Shown here: positions 41,633 through 51,227 of the stretch, piece after piece
How the letters are laid out: each line of letters starts with the position of its first letter
How positions within the stretch are numbered: the stretch's first letter is position 1
The notes under the pieces: model-generated
Seen by the model: the letters and a program-made list of their open reading frames with translations, nothing else
Told to the model about the DNA's origin: nothing
Databases searched by the model: none
Translations under genes and position numbers: made by a program
Origin: Candidatus Latescibacterota bacterium
GTDB taxonomy: Bacteria; Latescibacterota; UBA2968; UBA8231
Assembly (NCBI GenBank): GCA_022820485.1
Contig: JAJEFJ010000001.1
Span: forward strand, 94,112 to 158,111
Reading direction: 5' to 3'
DNA: 64,000 bases

Positions 41633-43680
41633 AAGCCATGCCCCTAGTAGCGGGTCTTGTTCTAGCGGTGCTCTCGCCCGCGGCTGCGGCCGAGTGGCAG
41701 GTAGCGCAATGGGACCAGACCGTTTACTACCGGCTTACCTTCAATGCGGCTGAAGCCATACAGGCCGCGTTGCGTCTGACCGCGGTCAATGAATACGAAG
41801 TCTTCCTCAACGGCGACTCGGTGGGCAGCGACGGCGACTGGACGACCGTGGAGGAACTGGCGGTTGAACTGCAAGGCGGTGCCAACCATCTAGCCGTGCG
41901 CGTGGAAAACTGGGGCCAGGGCAACGGCAGCGGTCTAATCGTCGAAGTGGTCGCCGGCGAACAGGTGTGGCTGAGTACTACCAGCGGCCTGCAAGAGGTC
42001 TGGCGCTGGAGCGGCGATCACCAGCAAGGCACCGACTGGCTGACGGCAGATGTGAGCGAGATCGCAGGCTGGACAACGGTACAGCGCGGTTGGCTGGAGC
42101 GCCCCAGGCTTTCCGGTTGGGACGACACCCTCGGAGCGGAAGTAATAGCTGGCTACCCGGGGGGCGTTGACGTGGGCGGCGACGGGCTGAGTTTGCGCAC
42201 GGTCGAGGGAGAGAACTTGGCACTTAGCCAGTCGGCCAATCGACCGGAGGTATTTGACGGCCAAGCTGAAAGCGTCTGGACGATCGAACCCGACGAACTC
42301 AATAGCTTTGCCCGCGTCGATCTCGGCATCCAGCGCCTGCTCGGCGAAGTGCGGGTCTTTACAGCTGGAGAAAATGCCGAAGATTTTGCCGCCAATACGC
42401 TGCAGGGGTACGCCGTCGAGGTCAGCAACGACGGTTTTCAATGGCGCGAAGTCGGCGCCATTCGCGGCATTGCCGATTTTGCGCAAACCGCCGTCGCCTT
42501 TGAGCCGATCTTCGGCCGCTTTTTGCGCGTGGTCGCCACCGAACTCGATCCACTGCGGCGGGCTCGCGTCGCCGATATTCAGGTGACCGGGCAGGGAGTG
42601 GCTCCTGCGGGGACGTTTACTTCGGCACCACTGGATCTAGGTTTGCCCGGCCAGCGCAAGATCTACGACCGCTTCCGCTGGACCGGACAGCGGCCCGCCG
42701 GCACCGCCCTGAGCATGCAGTTCCGCACTTCAAACGACGGCGTCTCTTGGAGCGACTGGAGCCCTGAGACTGGTGCTATAGAAGCCGATCTGCAGGTGCC
42801 CGAACCGAGGGATTTGCTGCAGTATCGAGTCAATTTCTCCACTGATTTCGAAGACGTCGGCCCGCGCTTGGATAGTCTAATCATTGCTTTCTCCGAGCAG
42901 ACACCCGCCTCGGCCGCCCGCGTCCGGATAGAACCGAACAAGGGGATAGTGGGACGCGAGACCGAATTCGCCTATCACCTCGAAGTCGAGTTCGACGCGG
43001 GCGATTTGGGCGTGGAGCGCATCCGCATCGACATGCCGAGCCTAGCCGAGGTAACAGAAATTGTGCCCCCCTCCGGGATGGAAGTCGCCCGCACCACTAT
43101 TGCAGGAGACGCGCTGGAGTTGGTATGGGCCGATCTCTGGCACCAGTCCGGCCAGTTGCAACTGCGTTTCAGGGCGCGGTTGCTGACCAACCAGTTCGCC
43201 TTTTCCACGCGCCTTTTTAGCCCAGAGGCAGCTATCTCACTCGATGCCGAGGAGGATGACGCCTCTGATCCCGAGACCGGTGCCCCTTACTCCTGGAGCG
43301 TGCGAGCGCTCGACGCGGTTGGGCCGATATTGGACCAAGTGCGAACCAATCCGCCCGTTTTCACTCCCAACGGCGACAACATCAACGACCATACCATCGT
43401 TGAATTCGTCCTCTCTCGGATCAGTGTGCCGCAGGAAATAGACGTGGACATTTTCGACCTAGGAGGCCGCTTGGTGCGTCAGTTAGACACCGGCGCGCTG
43501 CGCGGCGGCCAATACGTGCGCCCGCCAGCCGCAGGCGACCCCGCGCTCAGCCCGGGTTTTTGGGACGGTCATGACGACGATGGCACTTTGGTGGTGCCGG
43601 GCCTGTACCTAGTGCGGGTGCGGGCCCAATTGGACCAGGGCGACAAAACCGCCCTGTGCTCCGTAGCGGTGGTGTACTGA
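41629..43680 (+). CDS. Type A surface protein: carbohydrate-binding-like, discoidin-like, FlgD-like Ig tail (copy A1)
   Basis: A 683-residue exported protein with signal peptide (MPLVAGLVLAVLSPAAAAE). Residues ~25-110 resemble the sugar-binding sandwich found at the start of rhamnosidase-type proteins (LRLTAVNEYEVFLNGDSVGS). A discoidin/F5-8C-like segment follows (~190-320; GYAVEVSNDGFQWREVGAI), then a repeat with FRTSNDGVSWSDWSPE. The end has FTPNGDNINDHTIVEFVLSR and VPGLYLVRVRA, a FlgD-like or gliding-associated C-terminal Ig domain. It is a probable cell-surface glycan-binding component. It overlaps the preceding lipoprotein gene by 4 bases. A paralogue is at 49130-51211. Confidence 0.82.
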   Translation: MKAMPLVAGLVLAVLSPAAAAEWQVAQWDQTVYYRLTFNAAEAIQAALRLTAVNEYEVFLNGDSVGSDGDWTTVEELAVELQGGANHLAVRVENWGQGNGSGLIVEVVAGEQVWLSTTSGLQEVWRWSGDHQQGTDWLTADVSEIAGWTTVQRGWLERPRLSGWDDTLGAEVIAGYPGGVDVGGDGLSLRTVEGENLALSQSANRPEVFDGQAESVWTIEPDELNSFARVDLGIQRLLGEVRVFTAGENAEDFAANTLQGYAVEVSNDGFQWREVGAIRGIADFAQTAVAFEPIFGRFLRVVATELDPLRRARVADIQVTGQGVAPAGTFTSAPLDLGLPGQRKIYDRFRWTGQRPAGTALSMQFRTSNDGVSWSDWSPETGAIEADLQVPEPRDLLQYRVNFSTDFEDVGPRLDSLIIAFSEQTPASAARVRIEPNKGIVGRETEFAYHLEVEFDAGDLGVERIRIDMPSLAEVTEIVPPSGMEVARTTIAGDALELVWADLWHQSGQLQLRFRARLLTNQFAFSTRLFSPEAAISLDAEEDDASDPETGAPYSWSVRALDAVGPILDQVRTNPPVFTPNGDNINDHTIVEFVLSRISVPQEIDVDIFDLGGRLVRQLDTGALRGGQYVRPPAAGDPALSPGFWDGHDDDGTLVVPGLYLVRVRAQLDQGDKTALCSVAVVY

Positions 43681-43681
43681 A

Positions 43682-46399
43682 ATGCGCTGCTTTAAAACAA
43701 CCTGCCTGCTTTTGCTGATGCTGACCGGCTTTTTTGACCGGTCCCACGGCCAGTACCTCAACCGCGAATACTATCCCCTGTGGGCCAATGAGGACTACGA
43801 GAACTACGCTCATTTTTCCTACCGCGATATTCGTCTGCGCCGCCTAGCGGGCGGCTTCTTCCTCGACGAGGAGACGCGCGTTTACGACCCCTTCGGCTTC
43901 ACCCTGCTCAACGGTGCCGATCTCTACCGCACCCAGGAATTTCGCACCATTTCGCCCTTTGGCGGCAGCATCATTTTCAAGGACGACGACTACCGAGACC
44001 TTTTTCAGAATCTGGTCGTCGCCAGTGATTCCTATCAGGACTGGGGTTCGTCGGTCATCCTCGGTCGGGCCGTGGAGGCTCGCTTCAAACCGATGATGTT
44101 ATCGATTAACCGCATGAATGGCATCCGCTGGGACTCCAATTCGCAGCGCAACCGCTTCACCATACTCGGCTCGCGCATTTCCGAACCCCTGCGCAATTTC
44201 GCCTCGGCGCGGCCGCTCGACTTTGTGACCTATCTCTTCGGCGGACACTGGAAAACCCAGATCGGCAGTGTCTTGCAATTTGGTGCCTCGTACGTCAACA
44301 CCCATATCACCGACACCTTACTGGGACGCCGGGCGGGATCTTTCCGCAAAGGCGCTTTCCCCACCAACTTGGTCACACCCAGCGAAGTCTTTCTCGCCAT
44401 CAGCGATGATTCGCCCGCCGATGGTGTCGGAGCCCAAGTCCACGATGTACAGATGATCGTCAACGGCCAGCCCAGCCAGACCGCGCCGGAAGTGCGCCGA
44501 ATCGCTGGCCTCGTAGCCCTAGGCAAAGAGCGGCGCATGATTCCCGAACGTATGCGTTTGGAAGACGTGCCACATATGCGCCGCCGTCAGTCTTGGCTGC
44601 CATACACCGTTGGTTTCGGCAGTCTCTTCGGTGCCCGCGGCGGCCTGTTTAACAACGCCGAATCAGTGGAGCTAGACGGCGAAAATGTCCTACAAGCCGA
44701 CGGCGACGACGTGTTGCTGTTCCGCTTTGAAGTGCCGCCCGAGGCCGAACATATCTCTTTTAGGGTCCTAGCGGCCAACGACTACGCCATCGACCTAGGT
44801 GCTCCCATCGGCCGAAGCGGCGTGGTCGGTTCAGCGTGGGAAGACTGGCGCAATGTGGTGCGGGCCGCGGGCAATGTCCGCAATGGTTCGAATATGGGCT
44901 GGGTTGAGTTCGACTACGGCTTCCCCTCGGGCTTGGAACTCTACGGTGCCAATCTCGAACTGGACCTGCTCGGCTTTGAAGTGAGCGGCGATCTCAATAC
45001 CAGCACCCACCACTTTATCTTTCCCGTCCAAGAAGGCCGACGGCACAAGCGGCCTGTAAGTGCTTATTCGCTGAAGGGCAAGCGCCTGTTTGCGAACTTC
45101 GCCGTGGGCTGGGAGCTGTTTCGGGTCCCGCCCCAATACCGCACCTCTTTCACTTATTTGGACGAATTCATACCCGCCCTGAAAGAATTCGAACTGGTCG
45201 ATGACAACGACGATTTGGACCCCTGGCCCGATTCCTGGGAACACGACGATCCCCTAGACCTGCGCTTCCAGAACGACGTCACCGAGGCGGCCATTGAGGT
45301 CAAAGAAAACCTCTTTCCCGGCTCTCTGCGCGACGTCGGCTTCGGGGTATTTCCCGGCCTAGACGACAACGGCGACGGCATCTTCGACACCAACGTCAAC
45401 AACAATCTCCTGCCCGACTACCAAGAGCCCTTCCTCATGTACTTCGTCGAGTCCGAAGACTTCGTGTACGGCGACGATTTCAATAACAACGGCGTGGTTG
45501 ATTCACGCGAAAACGACAACAAACCCGACTACCCGTACGAGCGCGACAGCAAAGGGCAGCATGTATTCTTTACCTTCAACCCCACATCCCAACTCGAGCT
45601 GCGGCTAGGCGGACACGCTATCGACCAGATTGCCGGATCAGGTCGCAATCGCGCCCTGTACACCAAGCTCGAATACAGCCGCCCGCTGTTCGACAATATC
45701 CACCTAAAACTGCGCCACCGCAGCAAGCGCGTGCAGGACGATATTCCCGACCCGCTCTATCAATACGTATCCAATCCACTGCTGCGGGGCCGCTACGAAA
45801 TCGGCTTGCGCGACGATCCCTTGCGTTATCGCAACAGCCATGCCCATCTGAGCTATGCGAAATTCAACTACACCGGCGTCGATCACTTGACGCTCAACAA
45901 TACCTGGCGCTACGAACTCAACCACCGCTTTGCCGATACCTTTGACGACGGCCAGACACAAACTTCGGGCAATGACTGGTCTTTGGCCCTAGTAAATCGG
46001 ATCGACTACGTCTGGCAACTGCGCCAGAAATTGACGCTGACGCCTATGCTCAAATGGACCTATCATCGCTCCGACTCAGCACTGTTGGGCGACCTAGCCG
46101 ACGAGACCAACCTAGCGCCGATCGTGCGGCTCGATTTTTTCTTAACCGAACGCACCACCATAAAGGCGGGCATCCAGGGCTTTCCCCTCTTGAAGCACCG
46201 CTTCCGCGATGCCGTGGCGCCCTCCAACGATTTCAATGCTTGGCACTATATCATCGGCTTGCAAAACAACAGTAGCTACACCGGCTACCGGATCAGCATG
46301 AACCTAGGACTGCGAAAATCCTTTACCGACTTTGTCCACTCCAGCACGACGGGCACAGTAGAGACTTCGGAGTTTTTCCTACAGGTGAGGACGAATTGA
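43682..46399 (+). CDS. Type B large beta-rich envelope protein with Asp-rich loops (copy B1)
   Basis: A 905-residue exported protein with signal peptide (TTCLLLLMLTGFFDRSHG). The N-terminal half opens LNREYYPLWANEDYENYAHF. Around residues 507, 561 and 598 lie Asp/Asn-rich segments (DDNDDLDPWPDSWEHDD, GLDDNGDGIFDTNVNNN, DDFNNNGVVDSRENDN) that look like calcium loops. The last ~300 residues alternate polar and aromatic/hydrophobic residues (LKLRHRSKRVQDDIPDPLYQ, KTFTDFVHSS-like end) as in outer-membrane barrels, ending ETSEFFLQVRTN. I predict an outer-membrane barrel with a surface or periplasmic domain. It begins one base after A1. Paralogues are B2 and B3; no named family recognised. Confidence 0.8.
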   Translation: MRCFKTTCLLLLMLTGFFDRSHGQYLNREYYPLWANEDYENYAHFSYRDIRLRRLAGGFFLDEETRVYDPFGFTLLNGADLYRTQEFRTISPFGGSIIFKDDDYRDLFQNLVVASDSYQDWGSSVILGRAVEARFKPMMLSINRMNGIRWDSNSQRNRFTILGSRISEPLRNFASARPLDFVTYLFGGHWKTQIGSVLQFGASYVNTHITDTLLGRRAGSFRKGAFPTNLVTPSEVFLAISDDSPADGVGAQVHDVQMIVNGQPSQTAPEVRRIAGLVALGKERRMIPERMRLEDVPHMRRRQSWLPYTVGFGSLFGARGGLFNNAESVELDGENVLQADGDDVLLFRFEVPPEAEHISFRVLAANDYAIDLGAPIGRSGVVGSAWEDWRNVVRAAGNVRNGSNMGWVEFDYGFPSGLELYGANLELDLLGFEVSGDLNTSTHHFIFPVQEGRRHKRPVSAYSLKGKRLFANFAVGWELFRVPPQYRTSFTYLDEFIPALKEFELVDDNDDLDPWPDSWEHDDPLDLRFQNDVTEAAIEVKENLFPGSLRDVGFGVFPGLDDNGDGIFDTNVNNNLLPDYQEPFLMYFVESEDFVYGDDFNNNGVVDSRENDNKPDYPYERDSKGQHVFFTFNPTSQLELRLGGHAIDQIAGSGRNRALYTKLEYSRPLFDNIHLKLRHRSKRVQDDIPDPLYQYVSNPLLRGRYEIGLRDDPLRYRNSHAHLSYAKFNYTGVDHLTLNNTWRYELNHRFADTFDDGQTQTSGNDWSLALVNRIDYVWQLRQKLTLTPMLKWTYHRSDSALLGDLADETNLAPIVRLDFFLTERTTIKAGIQGFPLLKHRFRDAVAPSNDFNAWHYIIGLQNNSSYTGYRISMNLGLRKSFTDFVHSSTTGTVETSEFFLQVRTN

Positions 46400-46403
46400 G
46401 TCC

Positions 46404-49130
46404 ATGCTAAAAGCGATCTCAACAGGCGCGCTTATAGCGGCCCTAGCAACGACGGTGCGCGGCGAAGGCGATCCCAGACTTATCGAGCCCCATACCACCG
46501 GTGCCCGCCTAATGCTCTACCGCCCCGGCCTGCTCACCTACGACAACTACGGCTTAGAGGGCTATCGGACTTGGCCCCGCAATGTCATCACGCGCACGGC
46601 CAACCCCGTGTACGACGAGTTCGGCGACTTTCTGGTAAACGGCGTCGAGGTGTACCACCTGCGGGAGAACCGCCGCTTCGACGATCCGGCCCAGGTATTC
46701 AGCGGCAGCACCATTGCCAAGCCGAACAATTACGAGGGGTTTCTCAACCGCCTGATGGTAGCCGACGACAGCTATAATAACTGGCAGACGCGGCTGATCA
46801 TCGGCGACCGCATCCGCACCCACTTCTCGCCGTTGATCCTAGATCTGGCCGCCCTCAATGGCATCCGCTGGGACCTAGCCAATGAAAGGCACAACTTCTC
46901 GGTCCTAGCCTCGCGCATGGACAAGCCCGTCCTTTCCCAAGAGGACGCCACCGCCTTGAGCACCGCGGCCTTCGCTTCGTACCTGTTGGGCGGTCACTGG
47001 CAATGGAACTGGCGCACCATCGACCTGAGTACCTCTTATGTGAACCTCTTCCGCATTGACACTCGCTCGCCGCCCGACTGGAACGGCATGAAGGGTCAGT
47101 TGCCCAACCGGGTCCAGGTAATCGATTACTTGGTGGTCCGCATTGAAGACACCTCGCCCTTGGACGGCAACGGAGCCCGGGTCTTCGACGTCGATATTCT
47201 GCTCAACGGCGAGCGACGAGACGACATTGAATCTTTTGTCACGCGCCACAACACCGAGGACTTTAATCCGAACTTTCCCAACAAGGACTTCTTCTTCAAG
47301 CGGCCAATTCCGCCTTACGTGGAAGTGCTAAAGGGCCACCGCTTGGGCACCTATCCGCTGCAAACACCCGAACCCGATGGTTCTTTCCGCGCCGATGGCA
47401 AGGACTATGTCCTGTTCTGGTTCCCGCTACCCGAGGACGAAGAAGTGGTGTCGGCCTCTTTCGAGGCGCTGCTGAGCGGCAACTATCGCGTCAGCGTATC
47501 GGAGATCTACGCCGTTGATCCGCGCGAATCCCGCAATGAACCAGCCCAGCGCAACCGCGCCACTTTTTACAAAAGTTTGGCTGGCTCCAAAGGACGTGGA
47601 TCCGCCGGTGCCGATATCGAGCAGATCCGCTTTGACTACGGCCGCCAGACCGGTCTCACCTTGGCTGGTCTAGGCCTGAGCACAGACGTAAAAGGCTTCC
47701 GCTTCAAGGGCGAGTGGGCCCACAGCTTCAACTTCCTCCAGTACCCCGTCCACGATCACCGCGGCCAACGCCACGACCGCAGTGGCCACGCCTATCTGCT
47801 CAATATCGAGCGGGAATTCACCCCGAAAGTTGCCGTGGGTGGGGAGCTGTTCCGCCTCAGTCCCGAGTACCGCACCCAGCTTTCGATAACCGACCTGACG
47901 CTAGGGGCGTATGCTGCCTCTGGCACCGGGCCTTTCGCCGGCGAGTTGGGTTCGACCGACGAGAGCCTGAACAATACCCTCGACCTGAACACGGTTGACG
48001 ACAACGACGACAAGGATCCCTTTCCAGACGATTTCTTCATACCCAGTTTCGAGGACCAGAACGGGGTTTTCCCCGGTCTGGACAAGGATCAAGACGGCAC
48101 CCCCGACACCAACCGCAATCGCAATCAGGTACCCGATTACTTTGAGCCTTTTCTGCTCTACGACGTCAATCCGGACGATTTCGACTACGGCGACGACCTG
48201 AACAACAATGGCGTCATTGACGTGCGCGAAAATGACAACAAGCCGGACTACCCGTACGACCTCAACCGCAAAGGCTACCATCTCTTCGTGCGCTTCCAGC
48301 CCCAGCGCGCGCTGGAACTGACCTTCGGGCGCTACGATATGGAGGCCATCTGGGGCGGCCAGCGGGCGGATGTGTGGTACGCCAAAGCCGAATACCAGCG
48401 GCGCTTCGGCAGTTGGGGCGAACTGCGGGCAGTGGACTTCTTAAAGCGGGTGCAGGACGATATCCCCGACGGCGTATTCCGCTTTGGCGACGTGGCCAAT
48501 TTCGACATCTTTAATCCGCGTGCCACCATTGAGACCTTTGTCGAAGACGAATTGTTAATGCGGGACAGCGCCGTCAACACCGCCTTCGTCGACTTCGCCT
48601 TCCGGGGGGTGCGCAACCTCTTTGTCGGTGCCAATCTCAAGTTCGAAGTCAACCAACAGCTCAGCGCCAACAGCGGCGATAATGCGATTCAACTGTGGAC
48701 TTCGGTGTTGCGCGCAGATTACCGCTGGCGTCTGGGCGGGCTAGAGGTATCGCCGCGCTACAAACTCATGCTGCGCCGCCGCACCGACGACGGCGGACGC
48801 ATTCAGCCGGTGTCCGAGGTCTTCGGCTTCCCCATGATAGTGGCCGACTTCAAATTCACCGAACGCACCTTCCTGCGCGGCGGTGTCCAAGGGCTATCCG
48901 TGCTGCCTAGCATCTACCGCAATGGCCAAAATGAAGACCAAGACTACAACACCCGCGATGCCCTTTTCATGCTGGTCAATCGCTTTGAATACGCTGGTTT
49001 CGATATGGCCCTTACGGCCGGCTACGAGATCAGCCGCCGCCGCATGAAGGACCGCACCCGGAAATTCGAGGATATTAATTTCGAACAGTTCTTTATCCGC
49101 ATGGTCGTGGGACTGGAGCCGGTACAATAA
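46404..49130 (+). CDS. Type B large beta-rich envelope protein with Asp-rich loops (copy B2)
   Basis: A 908-residue paralogue of B1, adjacent to it with 4 bases between. Signal peptide is MLKAISTGALIAALATTVRG. Shared landmarks in the same order as B1: VYDEFGDFLVNGVEVYHLRE, ALNGIRWDLANERHNFSVLA, DDNDDKDPFPDD near residue 532, DKDQDGTPDTNRNRNQVPDY near 560, and DDLNNNGVIDVRENDNKPDY near 597. It ends in a barrel-like tail (FEQFFIRMVVGLEPVQ). Divergence from B1 is large outside these landmarks, so the duplication is old or the proteins are specialised. Confidence 0.8.
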   Translation: MLKAISTGALIAALATTVRGEGDPRLIEPHTTGARLMLYRPGLLTYDNYGLEGYRTWPRNVITRTANPVYDEFGDFLVNGVEVYHLRENRRFDDPAQVFSGSTIAKPNNYEGFLNRLMVADDSYNNWQTRLIIGDRIRTHFSPLILDLAALNGIRWDLANERHNFSVLASRMDKPVLSQEDATALSTAAFASYLLGGHWQWNWRTIDLSTSYVNLFRIDTRSPPDWNGMKGQLPNRVQVIDYLVVRIEDTSPLDGNGARVFDVDILLNGERRDDIESFVTRHNTEDFNPNFPNKDFFFKRPIPPYVEVLKGHRLGTYPLQTPEPDGSFRADGKDYVLFWFPLPEDEEVVSASFEALLSGNYRVSVSEIYAVDPRESRNEPAQRNRATFYKSLAGSKGRGSAGADIEQIRFDYGRQTGLTLAGLGLSTDVKGFRFKGEWAHSFNFLQYPVHDHRGQRHDRSGHAYLLNIEREFTPKVAVGGELFRLSPEYRTQLSITDLTLGAYAASGTGPFAGELGSTDESLNNTLDLNTVDDNDDKDPFPDDFFIPSFEDQNGVFPGLDKDQDGTPDTNRNRNQVPDYFEPFLLYDVNPDDFDYGDDLNNNGVIDVRENDNKPDYPYDLNRKGYHLFVRFQPQRALELTFGRYDMEAIWGGQRADVWYAKAEYQRRFGSWGELRAVDFLKRVQDDIPDGVFRFGDVANFDIFNPRATIETFVEDELLMRDSAVNTAFVDFAFRGVRNLFVGANLKFEVNQQLSANSGDNAIQLWTSVLRADYRWRLGGLEVSPRYKLMLRRRTDDGGRIQPVSEVFGFPMIVADFKFTERTFLRGGVQGLSVLPSIYRNGQNEDQDYNTRDALFMLVNRFEYAGFDMALTAGYEISRRRMKDRTRKFEDINFEQFFIRMVVGLEPVQ

Positions 49131-51211
49131 TGTGGACGAGAACAGACCAAATGGGTAAATCGCCGCCTTGGCAGTTGCGCCCATTGCTATTGGCCGCGGC
49201 TTTGCTGGTGGGCACCACAGGTCGTGCGGAGAAATGGACCGTTGACCACTGGGAGCAGACCGTGTACTACCGGCATACCCTCAATGCACCCGAGGCGGGC
49301 TCTGCCCTGCTGCGCCTGACTGCAATAGACGAATACGAGGTTTTCCTCAACGGCGAAGCCATCGGCAGCGACGACAATTGGACCACCGTGGAAGAGTACC
49401 CAGTCGAACTCAAGCGGCGCAAAAACGAACTGGCCGTGCGCGTCGTCAATCGCGGCCGGGGCAACGGCAGCGGCCTAGTTGTGGAGGTAAGCGCCGCAAC
49501 GCAGGCATGGGTCAGCACCTTTGGTGCGTTGCAGAATTTTTGGTACTGGAGCAGCGAACCCCAAGAAGACGCGGGCTGGCTGACAAAGGATGTGAGCCGA
49601 CTGGACACTTGGCAGCAAGTGCAGCGCGGCCAGCTAGACAGGGCGGGCGTATCCGGCTGGGCTGACACGCTGCAGGCCGATGTAATCGCCGGCTTTCCCG
49701 GCGGCATCGACATCGGCCAGCCAGCCGGCGGCCTGAGTCTGCGTTCAGTGGAGGGAGAAAACCTAGCGTTCAGGCTGCCCTCCAACCGCCCAGCAGTATT
49801 CGACGGCCGCTTCAATACCGGCTGGACCGTAGATCCGACCGAGTTGAACGCCATTGCCCAGGTGGACCTGTTGAACCGGCGTCTAATCAGCGAGGTGCGG
49901 GTCCTGACCCAGGGCAGAAACGCCGACGAGTTCGTCCAGAATACCCTGCGCGGCTACGCCGTCCAAGTAAGCAACGACCAGTTTGGGTGGAGCGAGGTGG
50001 GCGTACTGCACGGCATTAATCAGCCCGAGCGCACAGCCATCGCCTTTGCTCCCGTCTTTGCCCGTTACCTGCAAGTGATCATCGCCGAGGTCGATGCGGT
50101 GCAGCGCGCCAAAGTAGCCGAGATTCAGGTGCTGGGCAGCGGTGTTGCTCCTGCGGGCAGCTTTGTCTCGTCGCCCCTAGACCTAGGACGGCCCGGAGAG
50201 CGCAAGAATTTTACCTCTGTGCGCTGGGGCAGCCAAGTGCCGGACGGTACCGCGCTCGGGCTGCAATTCCGCAGCTCGAACGACGGCAGCACTTGGAGCG
50301 ATTGGAGCGCGCCGATGCACACCAGTCCGGCCCTGCTGCAGATACCCGAACCGCGCACTTTCCTGCAGTACCGGGTCAATCTGGCAACTCAATCCGAAAA
50401 CGCAGGGCCGCGCTTGGACAGTCTGATTGTCGATTTCACCGACCAGATTCCCGCCTCGCTGGTCCGCGGCTGGGTCGAGCCCAATCGAGCCGTGCTGGGC
50501 CGGGATACCCTTTTCACGTATCGCCTAGAGTTGGATTTCAGTGCTGATGATCTAGGAGTAGAGCGGGTGCGTGTTGCCCTACCCAGCCAGATCGAACTAG
50601 AAGAAATTGTGCCCCCGTCTGGAATGGAAATCGCCGCAACCACCGCATCGAGCACCGAGCTGGATATAGTACTGGCCGAGCCCTGGCGCCAAGCGGGAAC
50701 CCTAGAGATGCGCTTCCGCGGACAACTGTTGAGCAATGTTTTCCAGTTCCGCGCCCAAGTCTCTGGTCCAGACGGAGGCGCGACGCTGGATGCCGAGGAG
50801 AACATTGAACCCGATCCAGACAGCGGTCAGCCGCGCTCGTGGGAGGTATCTGCCAGCGGTGTCGAGGGGGTCTTATTGAGTCATGTACGTCCGGTACCAC
50901 AGACATTCAGCCCCAACGGCGACGGCATCAACGACGAAACAGCAATCGAATTCACCTTGGCACGGATAAGCGAACCCCAAGTAGTAGAGGTGGACATATT
51001 CGATGTCCAAGGTCGGTCTGTGCGCGCCTTATATACAGCCACCCTGAGCGCGGGCGAATACGTGTCCGCGTCGGCCTCGGTGCCGGGCCTGTGGGATGGC
51101 AGGGACGATACTGGCGAACTAGTGGCACCGGGACTCTACCTAGTGCGCGTGCGGCTCCTGCTCGAGCGCAAGGAAGAAAGCCGCCTGCGCGTCGTAGCCG
51201 TGGTGTACTAA
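49130..51211 (+). CDS. Type A surface protein (copy A2)
   Basis: A 693-residue paralogue of A1 with the same domain order. The N-terminal sugar-binding-like part reads HWEQTVYYRHTLNAPEAGSA and LRLTAIDEYEVFLNGEAIGS. A discoidin-like part (GYAVQVSNDQFGWSEVGVLH) follows, then LQFRSSNDGSTWSDWS, and the tail FSPNGDGINDETAIEFTLAR ... APGLYLVRVRLLLE. The ATG overlaps the B2 stop by one base; an alternative start at 49151 gives a shorter N-terminus before the hydrophobic leader (LRPLLLAAALLVGTTGRAE). Coupling to B2 suggests A and B proteins act as partners. Confidence 0.82.
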   Translation: MWTRTDQMGKSPPWQLRPLLLAAALLVGTTGRAEKWTVDHWEQTVYYRHTLNAPEAGSALLRLTAIDEYEVFLNGEAIGSDDNWTTVEEYPVELKRRKNELAVRVVNRGRGNGSGLVVEVSAATQAWVSTFGALQNFWYWSSEPQEDAGWLTKDVSRLDTWQQVQRGQLDRAGVSGWADTLQADVIAGFPGGIDIGQPAGGLSLRSVEGENLAFRLPSNRPAVFDGRFNTGWTVDPTELNAIAQVDLLNRRLISEVRVLTQGRNADEFVQNTLRGYAVQVSNDQFGWSEVGVLHGINQPERTAIAFAPVFARYLQVIIAEVDAVQRAKVAEIQVLGSGVAPAGSFVSSPLDLGRPGERKNFTSVRWGSQVPDGTALGLQFRSSNDGSTWSDWSAPMHTSPALLQIPEPRTFLQYRVNLATQSENAGPRLDSLIVDFTDQIPASLVRGWVEPNRAVLGRDTLFTYRLELDFSADDLGVERVRVALPSQIELEEIVPPSGMEIAATTASSTELDIVLAEPWRQAGTLEMRFRGQLLSNVFQFRAQVSGPDGGATLDAEENIEPDPDSGQPRSWEVSASGVEGVLLSHVRPVPQTFSPNGDGINDETAIEFTLARISEPQVVEVDIFDVQGRSVRALYTATLSAGEYVSASASVPGLWDGRDDTGELVAPGLYLVRVRLLLERKEESRLRVVAVVY

Positions 51212-51227
51212 TGGAAGTAGGCAGATC

